Positions 36,051 to 44,497 of a DNA stretch of 64,000 bases are shown here, one piece after another. Source of the stretch: Paenibacillus sanguinis 2301083 = DSM 16941 (lineage in GTDB: Bacteria; Bacillota; Bacilli; Paenibacillales; Paenibacillaceae); contig NZ_KB895386.1 in NCBI RefSeq assembly GCF_000374825.1, positions 62,001 to 126,000 on the forward strand, in the 5' to 3' direction. How positions within the stretch are numbered: position 1 is the stretch's first letter; every line of letters starts with the position of its first letter. Position numbers and translations under genes: made by a program. Below the pieces are notes generated by a model. It had not been told where the DNA came from and searched no databases. It saw nothing but the letters and a program-made list of their open reading frames with translations.

Positions 36051-36939
36051 TAACTTCATCCCGGTTAATTTCATTCAGCATCTCGTGTCGCCCCTCAGGA
36101 TATAGTCTGACCTCGATATCCTGCAGGCCAAGCTGTTCATACAGCTCGGCCAAGCGGCGGACACCTTCACCATTCAGGCCCACCGGATCAAGCTCGCCGC
36201 CAAAGATATACACGGGCTTGTGCTTCGGAATTTTCTGCATATTCTGAGGCTGATGAATCTCCTGAAGCAGGCCAAAAAAGTCGTAGAAGAAGCCCGCGCT
36301 GCATAGGAAACCGCATTCGGGATCCTGTAAATATCGGTCCACCTCTTGCTGATCTCGGGACAACCAGTCAAAGGGGGTTCTAACCGGCAGAAATTTGCGA
36401 TTAAATCCGCCGAAGGTCATGGCATTCAAGAGCAGGCTGCGGTGGCTGGCGCCTTGTAGTCTGGACTGCATACGAGCCAGACTCTTGCCCAAGGTCAGCA
36501 AGGACCGGGGGCCATTGGTGCCGGAGAGAATAAATCCGCTATAAGATTCGGGCGCCATGTACATGACTTTCTGTGTCAGAAAGGACCCCATGCTGTGACC
36601 CATCAGAAATAGCGGTAATGCCGGCTGCTCGCGTTTAATGATCTCGCCTAATGCCAGCATATCCTCCGCCATGCCGGTAAAGCCGTTGCTTCCCGGCCAG
36701 CCAAGCTCCTTCGGGGAGCCGGCGGTACGTCCGTGTCCCCGATGATCGTTGGCATACACGATATAGCCGCACGCGGTCAAGCAGCGGGCTAACCGTTCGT
36801 ATCTTTTAGCCGTTTCCGCCATCCCGTGAGCGATTTGCAGAACACCCGCGGGTGGTGACTTCAGATCTTCAGACCGCCAACGGTAAACGAAGACATCATG
36901 CCCCGTCCCATTATCAAAGGTAAACGTAAGCTGCTCCAT
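36007..36939 (-). CDS. Lysophospholipase-like alpha/beta hydrolase
   Basis: 310 residues of the Hydrolase_4 (monoglyceride lipase / lysophospholipase) group: oxyanion QIAHGMAETAKRYERLA, YANDHRGHGRTAGSP, nucleophile elbow FLMGHSMGSFL, acid in PVYIFGGELDPVG and histidine in YPEGRHEMLNEINRDEV. All catalytic residues are present. AGAGGGATCA precedes the ATG. Substrate inferred to be an acylglycerol or lysolipid only from family. It ends inside the last 44 bases of the convergent radical SAM gene. Confidence 0.88.
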   Translation of the reverse strand: MEQLTFTFDNGTGHDVFVYRWRSEDLKSPPAGVLQIAHGMAETAKRYERLARCLTACGYIVYANDHRGHGRTAGSPKELGWPGSNGFTGMAEDMLALGEIIKREQPALPLFLMGHSMGSFLTQKVMYMAPESYSGFILSGTNGPRSLLTLGKSLARMQSRLQGASHRSLLLNAMTFGGFNRKFLPVRTPFDWLSRDQQEVDRYLQDPECGFLCSAGFFYDFFGLLQEIHQPQNMQKIPKHKPVYIFGGELDPVGLNGEGVRRLAELYEQLGLQDIEVRLYPEGRHEMLNEINRDEVTNHLRDWLERHLPE

Positions 36940-36966
36940 GCGCTGATCCCTCTTTCTTTTTAAGAG

Positions 36967-36996
36967 GTTATTCTCAAAGTCATCTTTCGATCTCTC
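36967..36996. repeat. Possible fragment of the dispersed repeat
   Basis: TTATTCTCAAAGTCATCTTT followed by CGATC resembles the start of the copy at 40037 (TTCAGAAAGTCATCTTTTGA). About 24 of 28 bases agree by eye. Short, so it may be chance. Confidence 0.35.
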
Positions 36997-37020
36997 ACAC
37001 TTTAAGGTTTGCTTAGGCGA

Positions 37021-37419
37021 TCAAGACGAGAATGCCGACTGGAAGAACTCGATCCGTTCCCCATCCGGACCATTGAAGAAGAAGAAGCGGGCTCCATTCG
37101 GCAGGTCGCGAATCTCCGGGTCCAGGCCGGAGAGGCCCAGCGAAGCAATACGTGCATATTCCTCTTTAATGTCACTGGCTGTAAAGGCGAGATGGTGCAC
37201 TTTGCCTTCATTCGGCAGCTCTTCGCTGTCCTGAATGCTGATCAGTTCAACCTCTACGGATTCCTGTCCGGGAAAGGCCAGAAACGCCAAGCGAAGCGTA
37301 TCGTCCACTTCTCCAATGATATGCAGCAGCTTCATGCCGATAATTCGTTCATAAAATTCAATGGAGTCCTCTAGCGCCGAAACGCGAACTCCTATATGTT
37401 CAATCTTGCGAATACCCAT
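37021..37419 (-). CDS. VOC (glyoxalase/bleomycin-resistance) family protein
   Basis: 132 residues with the paired beta-alpha-beta-beta-beta modules of the vicinal oxygen chelate fold: IRKIEHIGVRVSALEDSIEFY, then VHHLAFTASDIKEEYARIAS and the C-terminal FFNGPDGERIEFFQ. Metal-ligand-type positions are His8, Glu in SVEVELI, His near residue 75 and Glu near residue 123, matching lactoylglutathione-lyase-like proteins. The substrate is not determinable. GAGGGGG precedes the ATG. Possibly cotranscribed with the lysophospholipase-like gene 81 bases downstream. Confidence 0.85.
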   Translation of the reverse strand: MGIRKIEHIGVRVSALEDSIEFYERIIGMKLLHIIGEVDDTLRLAFLAFPGQESVEVELISIQDSEELPNEGKVHHLAFTASDIKEEYARIASLGLSGLDPEIRDLPNGARFFFFNGPDGERIEFFQSAFSS

Positions 37420-37455
37420 TAGTATGCCCCCTCATGCTACTGTTCATTTCAAGGT

Positions 37456-38037
37456 TTATTTTCGATCAACGGCGATTAAGTATGGTGCAGCAGGCCGTTG
37501 CAATTGCCGATAGATGATGGATTGTCCCCTGGCTGCCGGGAGAGCCTTGGCCCAATTCTCCACAGCCGCAGCTTCAAGCTCGCCGCCCGGATGCCCGGGG
37601 TAGAGGACGGCCGTCAAGACACCGCGTGGACGCAACAGACGAAGCCCCGCCTCCAGAGCGGGGATCGTGCTGTCAGGGACGGTGATCAATGCCGGGTCAG
37701 CCCCTTCGGCAGGCAGGTAGCCAAGGTTGAACATGACGGCAGCTACCTGTCCATGCACATTTATGGGCAGCTCTTGCTCCATCCGGGCATGACTGGCGTT
37801 CAGCAGCATGACTTCTGCAATCAGGCTGGCGTCTTCTTTCGTTAATCGATCTTGAGTCAAGGTCAGGGCCTGCTGCTGAATATCAAAGGAGAATACCTGG
37901 CCTTTGCCACCACATGCTTTGGCCAGAAACAGCGTGTCCGCCCCGGTTCCAGCCGTAGCATCCACGGCGATATCTCCGGGGGCGATCCGTTCGCGCACAA
38001 GCTTATGAGCAAAGCTTAATACCGAGAGAAAGCCCAT
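37456..38037 (-). CDS. mnmM: tRNA mnm5s2U-type methyltransferase, YtqB/MnmM family
   Basis: 193-residue class I methyltransferase. SAM motif VDATAGTGADTLFLAKACG near residue 23, VFSFDIQQQALTLTQ and NLGYLPAEGADP match the rRNA_methylase family now shown in Bacillus to methylate 5-aminomethyl-2-thiouridine at the tRNA wobble position (MnmM, formerly YtqB). It lies just after a TIGR01212 gene, the same order as ytqA-ytqB in Bacillus. GGAGGGG is placed inside the previous gene's end. Confidence 0.88.
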   Translation of the reverse strand: MGFLSVLSFAHKLVRERIAPGDIAVDATAGTGADTLFLAKACGGKGQVFSFDIQQQALTLTQDRLTKEDASLIAEVMLLNASHARMEQELPINVHGQVAAVMFNLGYLPAEGADPALITVPDSTIPALEAGLRLLRPRGVLTAVLYPGHPGGELEAAAVENWAKALPAARGQSIIYRQLQRPAAPYLIAVDRK

Positions 38038-38038
38038 C

Positions 38039-38992
38039 CTAGCGTCCCCTCCAGTATTTGCCCTGCCATGTATCCCGTTGCTTCAATTCATCGTCAATGG
38101 CATTCAGCACTTCCCATTTCTTCAGGCTCCACATGGGGCCGATCAACAAATCGCGTGGTGCATCTCCCGTCAGACGGTGGACAATCATCTCCGGTGGAAG
38201 AAATTCCAAGGTATCCACGATGAGCTTAACATATTCATCCTGCTCCAGAAAGCGCAGTAAGCCAGCTTCGTATTGCTTCACCATCGGGGTCTTGCGCATC
38301 AGATGCAGCAGATGAATCTTGATGCCCTGCACATCCATGGCCGCAACGGCCCGTCCGGTATCGAGCATCATTTCATGGCTTTCTTGCGGCAGCCCGTAAA
38401 TAATGTGGGTGCACACACGAATATTCCGTTTGCGCAGCTTCTCTACCGCCTCGGTATAGCACTTTGTATCATGAGCGCGGTTAATGAGCTCGGAGGTGGA
38501 TTCATGAATAGTCTGCAAGCCCATTTCCACCCACAGGTAGGTGCGCTCATTCAACTCGGCCAAATAATCAACTACATCGTCCGGCAGGCAGTCCGGGCGG
38601 GTAGCGATGGATAGCCCCACAACACCGGGCTGCTCCAGAATAGCTTCATAGTATTCACGAAGTTGCTCTACCGGTGCATACGTATTCGTATAGGCCTGGA
38701 AATAACCGATGTATTTGGCATGGGGCCATTTCTGGTGCTGACGGTCGCGAATCGTGGCAAATTGGGTTACCAGATCGTCCCGACGGCTGCCGGCGAAGTC
38801 TCCCGATCCCCGCGCGCTGCAAAATGTGCAGCCCCCCTTGGCAATTGAGCCGTCCCGGTTAGGGCAAGTGAATCCGGCATCGAGCATAACCTTGAACACC
38901 TTCTCACCGAACTGGCTGCGCATTTCCGTATTCCATGTATGAAATCTTTTGTCTCCCCACAAGGTGGGAGAGCTTGTCATTTGTATGTTCAT
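38039..38992 (-). CDS. ytqA: TIGR01212 family radical SAM protein (YtqA-like)
   Basis: 317 residues with radical SAM fold. The cluster region is unusual, as in the family: FTCPNRDGSIAKGGCTFCSA, so the three cysteines are spaced C-x12-C-x2-C. Further marks are KYIGYFQAYTNTYAP, GLSIATRPDCLPDDVVDYL and HLLHLMRKTPM. Molecular function is not established; the fixed partnership with mnmM suggests tRNA modification. GGAG lies before the ATG. The mnmM start begins one base after its stop. Confidence 0.9.
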   Translation of the reverse strand: MNIQMTSSPTLWGDKRFHTWNTEMRSQFGEKVFKVMLDAGFTCPNRDGSIAKGGCTFCSARGSGDFAGSRRDDLVTQFATIRDRQHQKWPHAKYIGYFQAYTNTYAPVEQLREYYEAILEQPGVVGLSIATRPDCLPDDVVDYLAELNERTYLWVEMGLQTIHESTSELINRAHDTKCYTEAVEKLRKRNIRVCTHIIYGLPQESHEMMLDTGRAVAAMDVQGIKIHLLHLMRKTPMVKQYEAGLLRFLEQDEYVKLIVDTLEFLPPEMIVHRLTGDAPRDLLIGPMWSLKKWEVLNAIDDELKQRDTWQGKYWRGR

Positions 38993-39196
38993 CTGAACTC
39001 CTTCAATCTGTCACAAAATTTTCTTTGTATATTTATTCATATAAAAAAACACTGTAGATTCGCCGCTTCTACTGATTCATTGTATCAAATTTTGTGCAAA
39101 AAGGGGAATAGAGCCTGCCGTCTTCCTTGCGAAGGGTTACAGAATATGTTATTTTGATAGTATTAAATTTGTGGAACCCCAATTCCAAAATATATC

Positions 39197-39248
39197 GAAA
39201 AAGGAATCATGCGTTCCGTCTCCCCGGCGGTCGTTTGATTCCTTTTTC
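39197..39248. terminator. Hairpin upstream of trmB
   Basis: GAAAAAGGAATCA pairs perfectly with TGATTCCTTTTTC around a 26-base GC-rich loop. It lies 76 bases before trmB and could be a terminator for either strand or an attenuator. Confidence 0.55.
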
Positions 39249-39323
39249 ATTGTGGTCTTTACTTTTGCGACGATCTTCGGCAAAATATGCAGGGAATGGA
39301 TAACACGAAAGCGGAGGAATAAC

Positions 39324-40031
39324 ATGCGTTTACGCGGTAGAAAAGGGATTCGGGAAAGCTTGGAGCAGCAGGAGAAACTGGTGGTTTTGAATCCTCAAGA
39401 GTATAAAGGACGCTGGGCAGAGGTGTTCGGTAATGACCGGCCGATTTACATTGAGCTGGGCATGGGCAAGGGGCAGTTCATCAGCGGTATGAGCGTTAAA
39501 TACCCCGACGTTAATTTTATCGGGATGGATATGTATGACGAATTGATTCGCCGCGGCAGTGAGAAGGTGCGGGCGAAGTGGGCCGAGCATGATGGCAGTG
39601 AGCCCCGGAGCGTCCGATTGGCGCTTGGCAATATTGAAATGATTGAGGACTTTTTTGCACCAGGAGAAGTCGAGCGGATTTATTTGAATTTTAGCGATCC
39701 GTGGCCGAAGAAGAAGCACTGGCGCAGACGCCTGACACATCCCCGGTTCCTTGAAAAATATCGTACCCTGCTGAACGAAGAAGGCGAAATTCATTTCAAG
39801 ACAGATTCGCGAATCTTGTTTGAATTTTCACTTAATGCTTTTTCGGCAGCGGGCTTGCAAATGAGCGATATTACCCTCAGCTTGCACGAGGGCGGCATTA
39901 ACGAGGCACATGTATTGACAGAATACGAGAGCAAATTTGTAGCTCAAGGGATGCCGATCTATCGCTGTGAGGTTATGGTGGGCGAAGCAGCTCTAAGACG
40001 CTACCAAGACCGAAAAATGGATATGTTTTAA
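39324..40031 (+). CDS. trmB: tRNA (guanine-N7)-methyltransferase
   Basis: TrmB methylates G46 of tRNA. I choose ATG 39324 (MRLRGRKGIRESLEQQ), which has GCGGAGG seven bases upstream and gives the standard 235-residue protein; the frame extends 51 codons further without conservation. SAM motif IYIELGMGKGQFISGMS, acidic FIGMDMYDELI, the catalytic/tRNA loop NFSDPWPKKKHWRRRLTHP, and TEYESKFVAQGMPIYR are all present. Confidence 0.95.
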   Translation: MRLRGRKGIRESLEQQEKLVVLNPQEYKGRWAEVFGNDRPIYIELGMGKGQFISGMSVKYPDVNFIGMDMYDELIRRGSEKVRAKWAEHDGSEPRSVRLALGNIEMIEDFFAPGEVERIYLNFSDPWPKKKHWRRRLTHPRFLEKYRTLLNEEGEIHFKTDSRILFEFSLNAFSAAGLQMSDITLSLHEGGINEAHVLTEYESKFVAQGMPIYRCEVMVGEAALRRYQDRKMDMF

Positions 40032-40170
40032 GTGTAGTTCAGAAAGTCATCTTTTGATCACGTAGCGGATTCCGGAAGTAAACTTGACATCGAATCTTGA
40101 ATTCAGCCGGGCCTAGCCTATGCACGAATCCCAAGAATTCGCTGAGTACCGCTGGTTCCCAGGTTCTATT
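40031..40170 (-). repeat. Dispersed repeat, copy 2
   Basis: Starts GTAGTTCAGAAAGTCATCTT and contains TTGACATCGAATCTTGAATT. Both blocks are found, in the same order, in the reverse complement of 56183-56100. The similarity fades after about 75 bases. A 65-codon open frame here is not protein-like. Confidence 0.6.
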
Positions 40171-40582
40171 CGAGGATTCCTCTTCTGAAATTATAGGGAA
40201 AAACTCAGACTGTCGAGAAAGGGCGTGACTTACCATTTCTATGAAGAAGAACCCTTATAGGCTAAGGGCTCTTTTATCCGAGATGTATGGAAACCAACTT
40301 GCTCAACAGCCTGAAAAACTCCCGTTAAATGGCTCAAATCCGCCAGAAATCGGGGATTTATATGGATTTCCTCATGCTAATCATTATGAAATGGTCAATT
40401 TTTTGGGAAAAATCCTGAAATTAACATGAAGATTTCCTGTTATATGTGATATTTGGTGAAATACGGGCGAATTAGCATGAGGATTTCCCGTTAAAGGTAT
40501 ATTCGTTTTTGATTTGCTCCCGAATGCATCATGTCAACCTCTGGTTTTGTTTTGATTCCTAGTTAAAATTGTGCTTTTAGAC
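40171..40582. other. Non-coding stretch with short inverted and direct repeats
   Basis: No convincing gene. AATTAACATGAAGATTTCCT (40419) and AATTAGCATGAGGATTTCCC (40470) are imperfect direct repeats 51 bases apart, and GGATTTCCTCATGCTAAT (40364) is nearly the reverse complement of the second. A 62-codon frame at 40241-40429 is built of this repeat sequence and is rejected. Confidence 0.5.
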
Positions 40583-40647
40583 AAAAACCTTCAACTGCAC
40601 GATCCTGATCAGCATGGTCACGATCCAGCGAAGTTGAAGGTTTTTTT
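40583..40647. terminator. Bidirectional terminator after the UgtP-like gene
   Basis: AAAAACCTTCAACT pairs with AGTTGAAGGTTTTTTT, with an inner GATC-rich stem. T-runs are on both strands. It lies 12 bases beyond the stop at 40659. Confidence 0.75.
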
Positions 40648-40658
40648 GGCATCTATAA

Positions 40659-41807
40659 TTATTTTTTGAAAAAATTTGTATTTCCGAGGAGATCGATGAT
40701 GGCTTGGGCACTTTGCATAGGGCGATACCCTGCGATGTGGTTGATTACCTCTTGCCGTGAACGCACCACTTCATCATAGTTCTCAGTCAGGCGTTGAATC
40801 CAGGTTATAATATCATCCAGCGAATTGATGGGTGTACCCCAGCCCTGCTGTGTGAAATAATGGGAATTTTCTTCCTCTTGTCCCGGAAGCGGCTTGTGGA
40901 ACAGCATGGGAATTCCCTTCGCCAAGCCTTCAGAGCAGGTCATGCCGCCAGGCTTGGTAATAAGCAAATCAGAAGCCTCCATCAGCTTATCGATGTCTTT
41001 CGTGAATCCAAGAAGCTTGATATTGGGATGATCATACCGAGGGTCCTTCTTCATCTTCTCCAGAGACTTCTCATTGTTGCCAAAGCAAAAGATAAGCTGA
41101 ATCTGTTCCCGGTACGAAGCGAGCAAGGAATAAACAGCCTCGTCCTTCATAAATCCCCAACCTCCGCCCATCACAAGCACTGTTGGCAAGTTGCCAAGCG
41201 CAAGCTGCTGGCGAATATCCTCCTTCCGGTGCCGCTCCCAGAAGTTCGGATGCACGGGAATACCGGTGATGAGAATCTTACTCTTTTCTACGCCCCGCTC
41301 CAGTAGTTTCTGCTTCACTTGATCCGTCGATACCAGATAGCAGTTGACCTCACGGCTTACCCATGCCCCATGTACGTCATAATCCGTGATGACCGTGGAG
41401 AGTGGGACATTCAGCATGCCAAGCCGCTTCAGACGTGAAATCACCGCACTTGGAATCGGATGGGTGCAAACAATAACGTCAGGATGCAGATGACGAATAA
41501 TTTGAATGGTACGGGTATAAAAAATCCGATGAAGAGCAAGTGTCGTCAATCGGTTCAGGGACTTCTTGTAATTGCTGCGATACATCATACGAATCAGCCG
41601 AGGTTGTGAGGATACCGTTTTTTTGTAGGCCGTAATGATGAGCGGCGCTACTCTTGGATTTAAAAAACTGCCCAACTCCAGCACTTTCGTCTGTACATTC
41701 GGTGTCAGCTTGCGCAAACTGCTGGAGAGCGCATAGGCCGCCTGTGTATGACCGGCTCCAAACCCTTCGGATAAAAGCAAGACTCTTTGTTTTTGCACTG
41801 GTTTCAC
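40659..41807 (-). CDS. Diacylglycerol glucosyltransferase / MGDG synthase family (UgtP-like)
   Basis: 382 residues from a GTG at 41807 (AGGAAAAG close upstream); a TTG seven codons earlier is possible. The N-terminal MGDG-synthase domain has RVLLLSEGFGAGHTQAAYAL and VVCTHPIPSAVIS-type sequence. The C-terminal GT28 domain has LVMGGGWGFMKDEAVY, LLGFTKDIDKLMEASDLLIT and KPGGMTCSEGLAKGIPML. The family makes glucosyl-diacylglycerols used as membrane lipids and lipoteichoic acid anchors. It lies next to a PAP2 phosphatase, whose diacylglycerol-type product fits as a substrate source. Confidence 0.88.
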   Translation of the reverse strand: MKPVQKQRVLLLSEGFGAGHTQAAYALSSSLRKLTPNVQTKVLELGSFLNPRVAPLIITAYKKTVSSQPRLIRMMYRSNYKKSLNRLTTLALHRIFYTRTIQIIRHLHPDVIVCTHPIPSAVISRLKRLGMLNVPLSTVITDYDVHGAWVSREVNCYLVSTDQVKQKLLERGVEKSKILITGIPVHPNFWERHRKEDIRQQLALGNLPTVLVMGGGWGFMKDEAVYSLLASYREQIQLIFCFGNNEKSLEKMKKDPRYDHPNIKLLGFTKDIDKLMEASDLLITKPGGMTCSEGLAKGIPMLFHKPLPGQEEENSHYFTQQGWGTPINSLDDIITWIQRLTENYDEVVRSRQEVINHIAGYRPMQSAQAIIDLLGNTNFFKK

Positions 41808-41847
41808 CTTTTCCTGCAAGGTTTTCCTATTGTCTACAATATCCCCT

Positions 41848-42375
41848 TTAGCTCCATAATGCAACCGTGCCAAGGGCTACGGAAGAGCCGATGACAGCCC
41901 CGGCCAAGGTATCGGATGGATAATGCAAGCCCAGGTAAATCCGGGAAATCGCTACAAGTAGAGATAAGGGCAATAAGGCCAAGATTAGTCCGGGGGCCGC
42001 TGCCATGAAAGGCACGGTCACGGAGAAGATAGCTGTTGTATGACCGGACGGAAATGAGTGGTCGGTCAACGGATTGCGAAAGGTATTCGTGCCAGGCAAG
42101 GTCAAATAAGGCCGTACACGCGGGTACGTTTTCTTGACCACAGCCACGGGAATATGGCTTGCCGCCAGAGCAACGCAGGATTGCAGGCCAATTTTGCTCC
42201 ATGGTTGTGGTGCCGCGATCCAAATCAGCAGGGAGGATATGATCGTAAACCAAGCTCCACCCAGATGAGTTAAATGATAAAGCCAAAAGTTCAGAAAACT
42301 GTGATGCAAGCGACCATTAATTCCTATAAAAAGCTTTCGGTCGAGTTGTTGTAGCTTATGAAATAAACGAATCAT
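41848..42375 (-). CDS. PAP2-family membrane phosphatase
   Basis: 175 residues starting at ATG 42375 (GGAGGG six bases upstream). The three phosphatase motifs are KKTYPRVRPY, PSGHT and SRIYLGLHYPSDTLAG, with hydrophobic segments between. Such enzymes dephosphorylate phosphatidate, phosphatidylglycerophosphate or undecaprenyl diphosphate. No hint which. It lies 40 bases upstream of the glycosyltransferase, so the two are probably co-transcribed and act in membrane lipid or envelope synthesis. Confidence 0.9.
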   Translation of the reverse strand: MIRLFHKLQQLDRKLFIGINGRLHHSFLNFWLYHLTHLGGAWFTIISSLLIWIAAPQPWSKIGLQSCVALAASHIPVAVVKKTYPRVRPYLTLPGTNTFRNPLTDHSFPSGHTTAIFSVTVPFMAAAPGLILALLPLSLLVAISRIYLGLHYPSDTLAGAVIGSSVALGTVALWS

Positions 42376-42441
42376 GAAATCCCTCCGCATGATGTTTAAC
42401 CGCGTATTGCGGCCTGAAGCGCCTTGGGGCACACCTTTCAA

Positions 42442-42880
42442 ATTGCTGTCTATCTAAAGTAGCATGGCATTTTCAGGTTAGACTTATCATATTTTTAATC
42501 CATGGCCTTTTCAAGAACGTTTTTTGCACCAGGAGCCACGGGGACAAAAATGAGCTTCTTTTTTTTAGTAGGCTGATTCAAATGATAGCAAAAAAGTTTA
42601 AAGAAGATGGTGCGGAATTGTAAACTTTTTGCCGGGTAGCTTCGTCATGTATACATGGCGTGCCGATGAAAACCTTGCTGATCAAGAAAAAAAACAGAAA
42701 AAAGAAATAAAAAATGCCAAAAATGATGAAAATAAGATGTAACCGTCCCTGAATGCAGCAAGTAGGGGTCCGATGCGCCCTAATTGACCAACTTCAAGGT
42801 ATTTGAGCTGCGACGGGGGCAGAGCCGTTTTGACAAAAGACGTGAAGTCATGGAAAATCGTAATGGTTTACTTCACCAGA
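42442..42880. other. Long intergenic region between PAP2 and GT2 genes
   Basis: No gene is supported. GCAAAAAAGTTTA (42588) and TAAACTTTTTGC (ending 42632) form a 12-base inverted repeat around a 20-base loop, which could end rightward or leftward transcription. TTGACA at 42830 with GAAAAT 17 bases later is a possible promoter for the GT2 gene. No known riboswitch was recognised. Confidence 0.5.
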
Positions 42881-43003
42881 GCAACAAAGTAAAAGAACAG
42901 AGAGAAAGACGAAACAAAAATGAAACAAGGGTCATAACAACAAAATAAACTCCAAACAAAGAGAAAACACACAACAAAAGGGGTTAAAAGGGGGCAAAAA
43001 ATC
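42881..43003 (+). promoter_or_regulatory. T-poor, A/C/G-rich 5' leader of the GT2 gene
   Basis: Only 8 of 120 bases are T (42881-43000), and the run is largely A with scattered C and G, ending in AAAAGGGGTTAAAAGGGGGC. It is predicted to be nearly unstructured and probably forms part of the transcribed leader of the glycosyltransferase gene. Confidence 0.55.
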
Positions 43004-44242
43004 ATGTTTGAAGTCTTTTTGATCGCACTTCAGGTCGTGCTCGCAGTGATCGGGGTATATCAATTCGGCTTGGCTCTATTCGGCATGTACAGGAACAAGC
43101 ACAAGGAGCAGTTTGCTCCAAGCAAATCATTTGCCGTGCTGGTAGCGGCACATAACGAGGAAAAAGTAGTTGGCGCTTTGATGGAGAACCTGAAGCATCT
43201 CAACTATCCGAAAGAATTGTACGACGTTTTTGTCATTTGCGATAACTGTACCGACAATACCGCGAGCATCGTCCGCGAACACGGAATGCATGCTTGCGTC
43301 CGCAGCAACTCGAATCTGCGCGGGAAAGGCTACGCCATTGAATGGATGCTGAAGGAGCTCTGGAAGATGCCGCGGCAATACGATGCCGTAGTCATGTTTG
43401 ACGCTGATAATCTGGCGCATCCGGATTTCCTGCGGGAGATGAACAATGATCTATGTAGCGGCGCCCGGGTTATTCAAGGGTACATCGATACCAAGAACCC
43501 TGAGGACTCCTGGATCACCGCTTCCTATGGCATCTCCTATTGGTACTGCAACCGTTTGTGGCAATTGTCCCGGACAAACCTGAAGATGGCCAATTTCCTG
43601 GGCGGTACGGGCATGTGCTTCGAGACCGAATTGTTAAAGGAAATGGGTTGGGGCGCAACGAGTCTGGTTGAGGATTTGGAATTTACAATGCGTTGTGTGG
43701 AGCGCGGGGTCTACCCGGTCTTTAACTACAACGCCAAGCTGTTTGATGAGAAGCCGCTTACGTTCAAAGCATCTGCTCGTCAGCGCTTGCGCTGGATGCA
43801 GGGGCACTTTACCGTTGCTCGTCGTTATTTCTTCCCGTTGCTCTGGCAGAGCATCAAGGAACGGAATGTAGTGAAGCTGGACATGGCCTTGTACGGTGCC
43901 AATGTATACGTAGTGCTGTTGACCTTCCTGCTCACGGCCTTGATCTGGGTGGATCAGGCTTTGCTGAACGGTCCGCATTTTGATACGCTTTACGGCTATT
44001 TGCCACTATGGGTCTCCTTTGTGGCAATATTGGCCAACGTATTTATTTTTTTGGCAGCTATGGTTCTGGAGAAGATCAAATTCAAGAAGGTATATGCTTA
44101 TCTGATCTTGTTCCCGGTTTATTTGGTTTCCTGGTGGCCCATTACGTTTTATGCTTTCTTCACGCAGAACAACAAGCAATGGAGCCACACGAAGCATACG
44201 CGGGTGGTCCGTTTGGAAGAAGTGCAAAGCAAGCAGGGATAA
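43004..44242 (+). CDS. Membrane glycosyltransferase family 2
   Basis: 412 residues. A membrane segment at the N-terminus, then a GT-A catalytic domain: AVLVAAHNEEKVVGALMENL, VICDNCTDNTA, D-x-D in AVVMFDADNLAHP, GGTGMCFETELLKEMGW, catalytic-base region SLVEDLEFTMRCVERG, and the processive-type QxxRW box RQRLRWMQGH. Three or four membrane segments follow. This is the BcsA/HasA/IcaA-like layout, so synthesis of an exported polysaccharide is likely. The sugar is unknown. AAGGGGGC lies 8 bases before the ATG. Confidence 0.88.
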   Translation: MFEVFLIALQVVLAVIGVYQFGLALFGMYRNKHKEQFAPSKSFAVLVAAHNEEKVVGALMENLKHLNYPKELYDVFVICDNCTDNTASIVREHGMHACVRSNSNLRGKGYAIEWMLKELWKMPRQYDAVVMFDADNLAHPDFLREMNNDLCSGARVIQGYIDTKNPEDSWITASYGISYWYCNRLWQLSRTNLKMANFLGGTGMCFETELLKEMGWGATSLVEDLEFTMRCVERGVYPVFNYNAKLFDEKPLTFKASARQRLRWMQGHFTVARRYFFPLLWQSIKERNVVKLDMALYGANVYVVLLTFLLTALIWVDQALLNGPHFDTLYGYLPLWVSFVAILANVFIFLAAMVLEKIKFKKVYAYLILFPVYLVSWWPITFYAFFTQNNKQWSHTKHTRVVRLEEVQSKQG

Positions 44243-44269
44243 TTGTCGCTTGACCGATTATTCTTGATT

Positions 44270-44448
44270 GTGATATAGTGTTTAAGGTTACAAGAATGAC
44301 TTTGATATTTGGATTGCAAGTAGAGGCCCTGGCTTCTCACCTGATCGACCTTATGTCGGCTGGTTTTGATCCGTTGATTTGTGAATGGTATGTTCATGAT
44401 GATTAACGATCAATGAGGGATGCAGGCGATTGTCTGTATCCCTTTTTT
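44270..44448 (+). promoter_or_regulatory. L20-type leader and attenuator of infC-rpmI-rplT
   Basis: The region between the GT2 gene and infC ends in a clear terminator: GGGATGCAG (44417) pairs with CTGTATCCC, followed by T6. In Bacillales this position holds the ribosomal protein L20 leader, in which L20 binding promotes premature termination. The upstream stretch with GGCCCTGGCTTCTCACC is consistent with that leader, but I cannot verify the fold. Confidence 0.7.
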
Positions 44449-44497
44449 AGTGTGTAAGCCTGGTCAGAGCAGACTTAGAACTATCTGGAGGTGGAGA

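Noticed and set aside
40241-40429. 62-codon frame after trmB
   Set aside because: Made of short repeat sequence, no good ribosome site for its start, no family.
40419-40497. Direct repeats considered as a mini CRISPR array
   Set aside because: Only two diverged units, no further copies, no cas genes in the window.
42721-42830. Possible riboswitch upstream of the GT2 gene
   Set aside because: Compared by eye with c-di-GMP, glycine and similar aptamers; none of their conserved cores is present.
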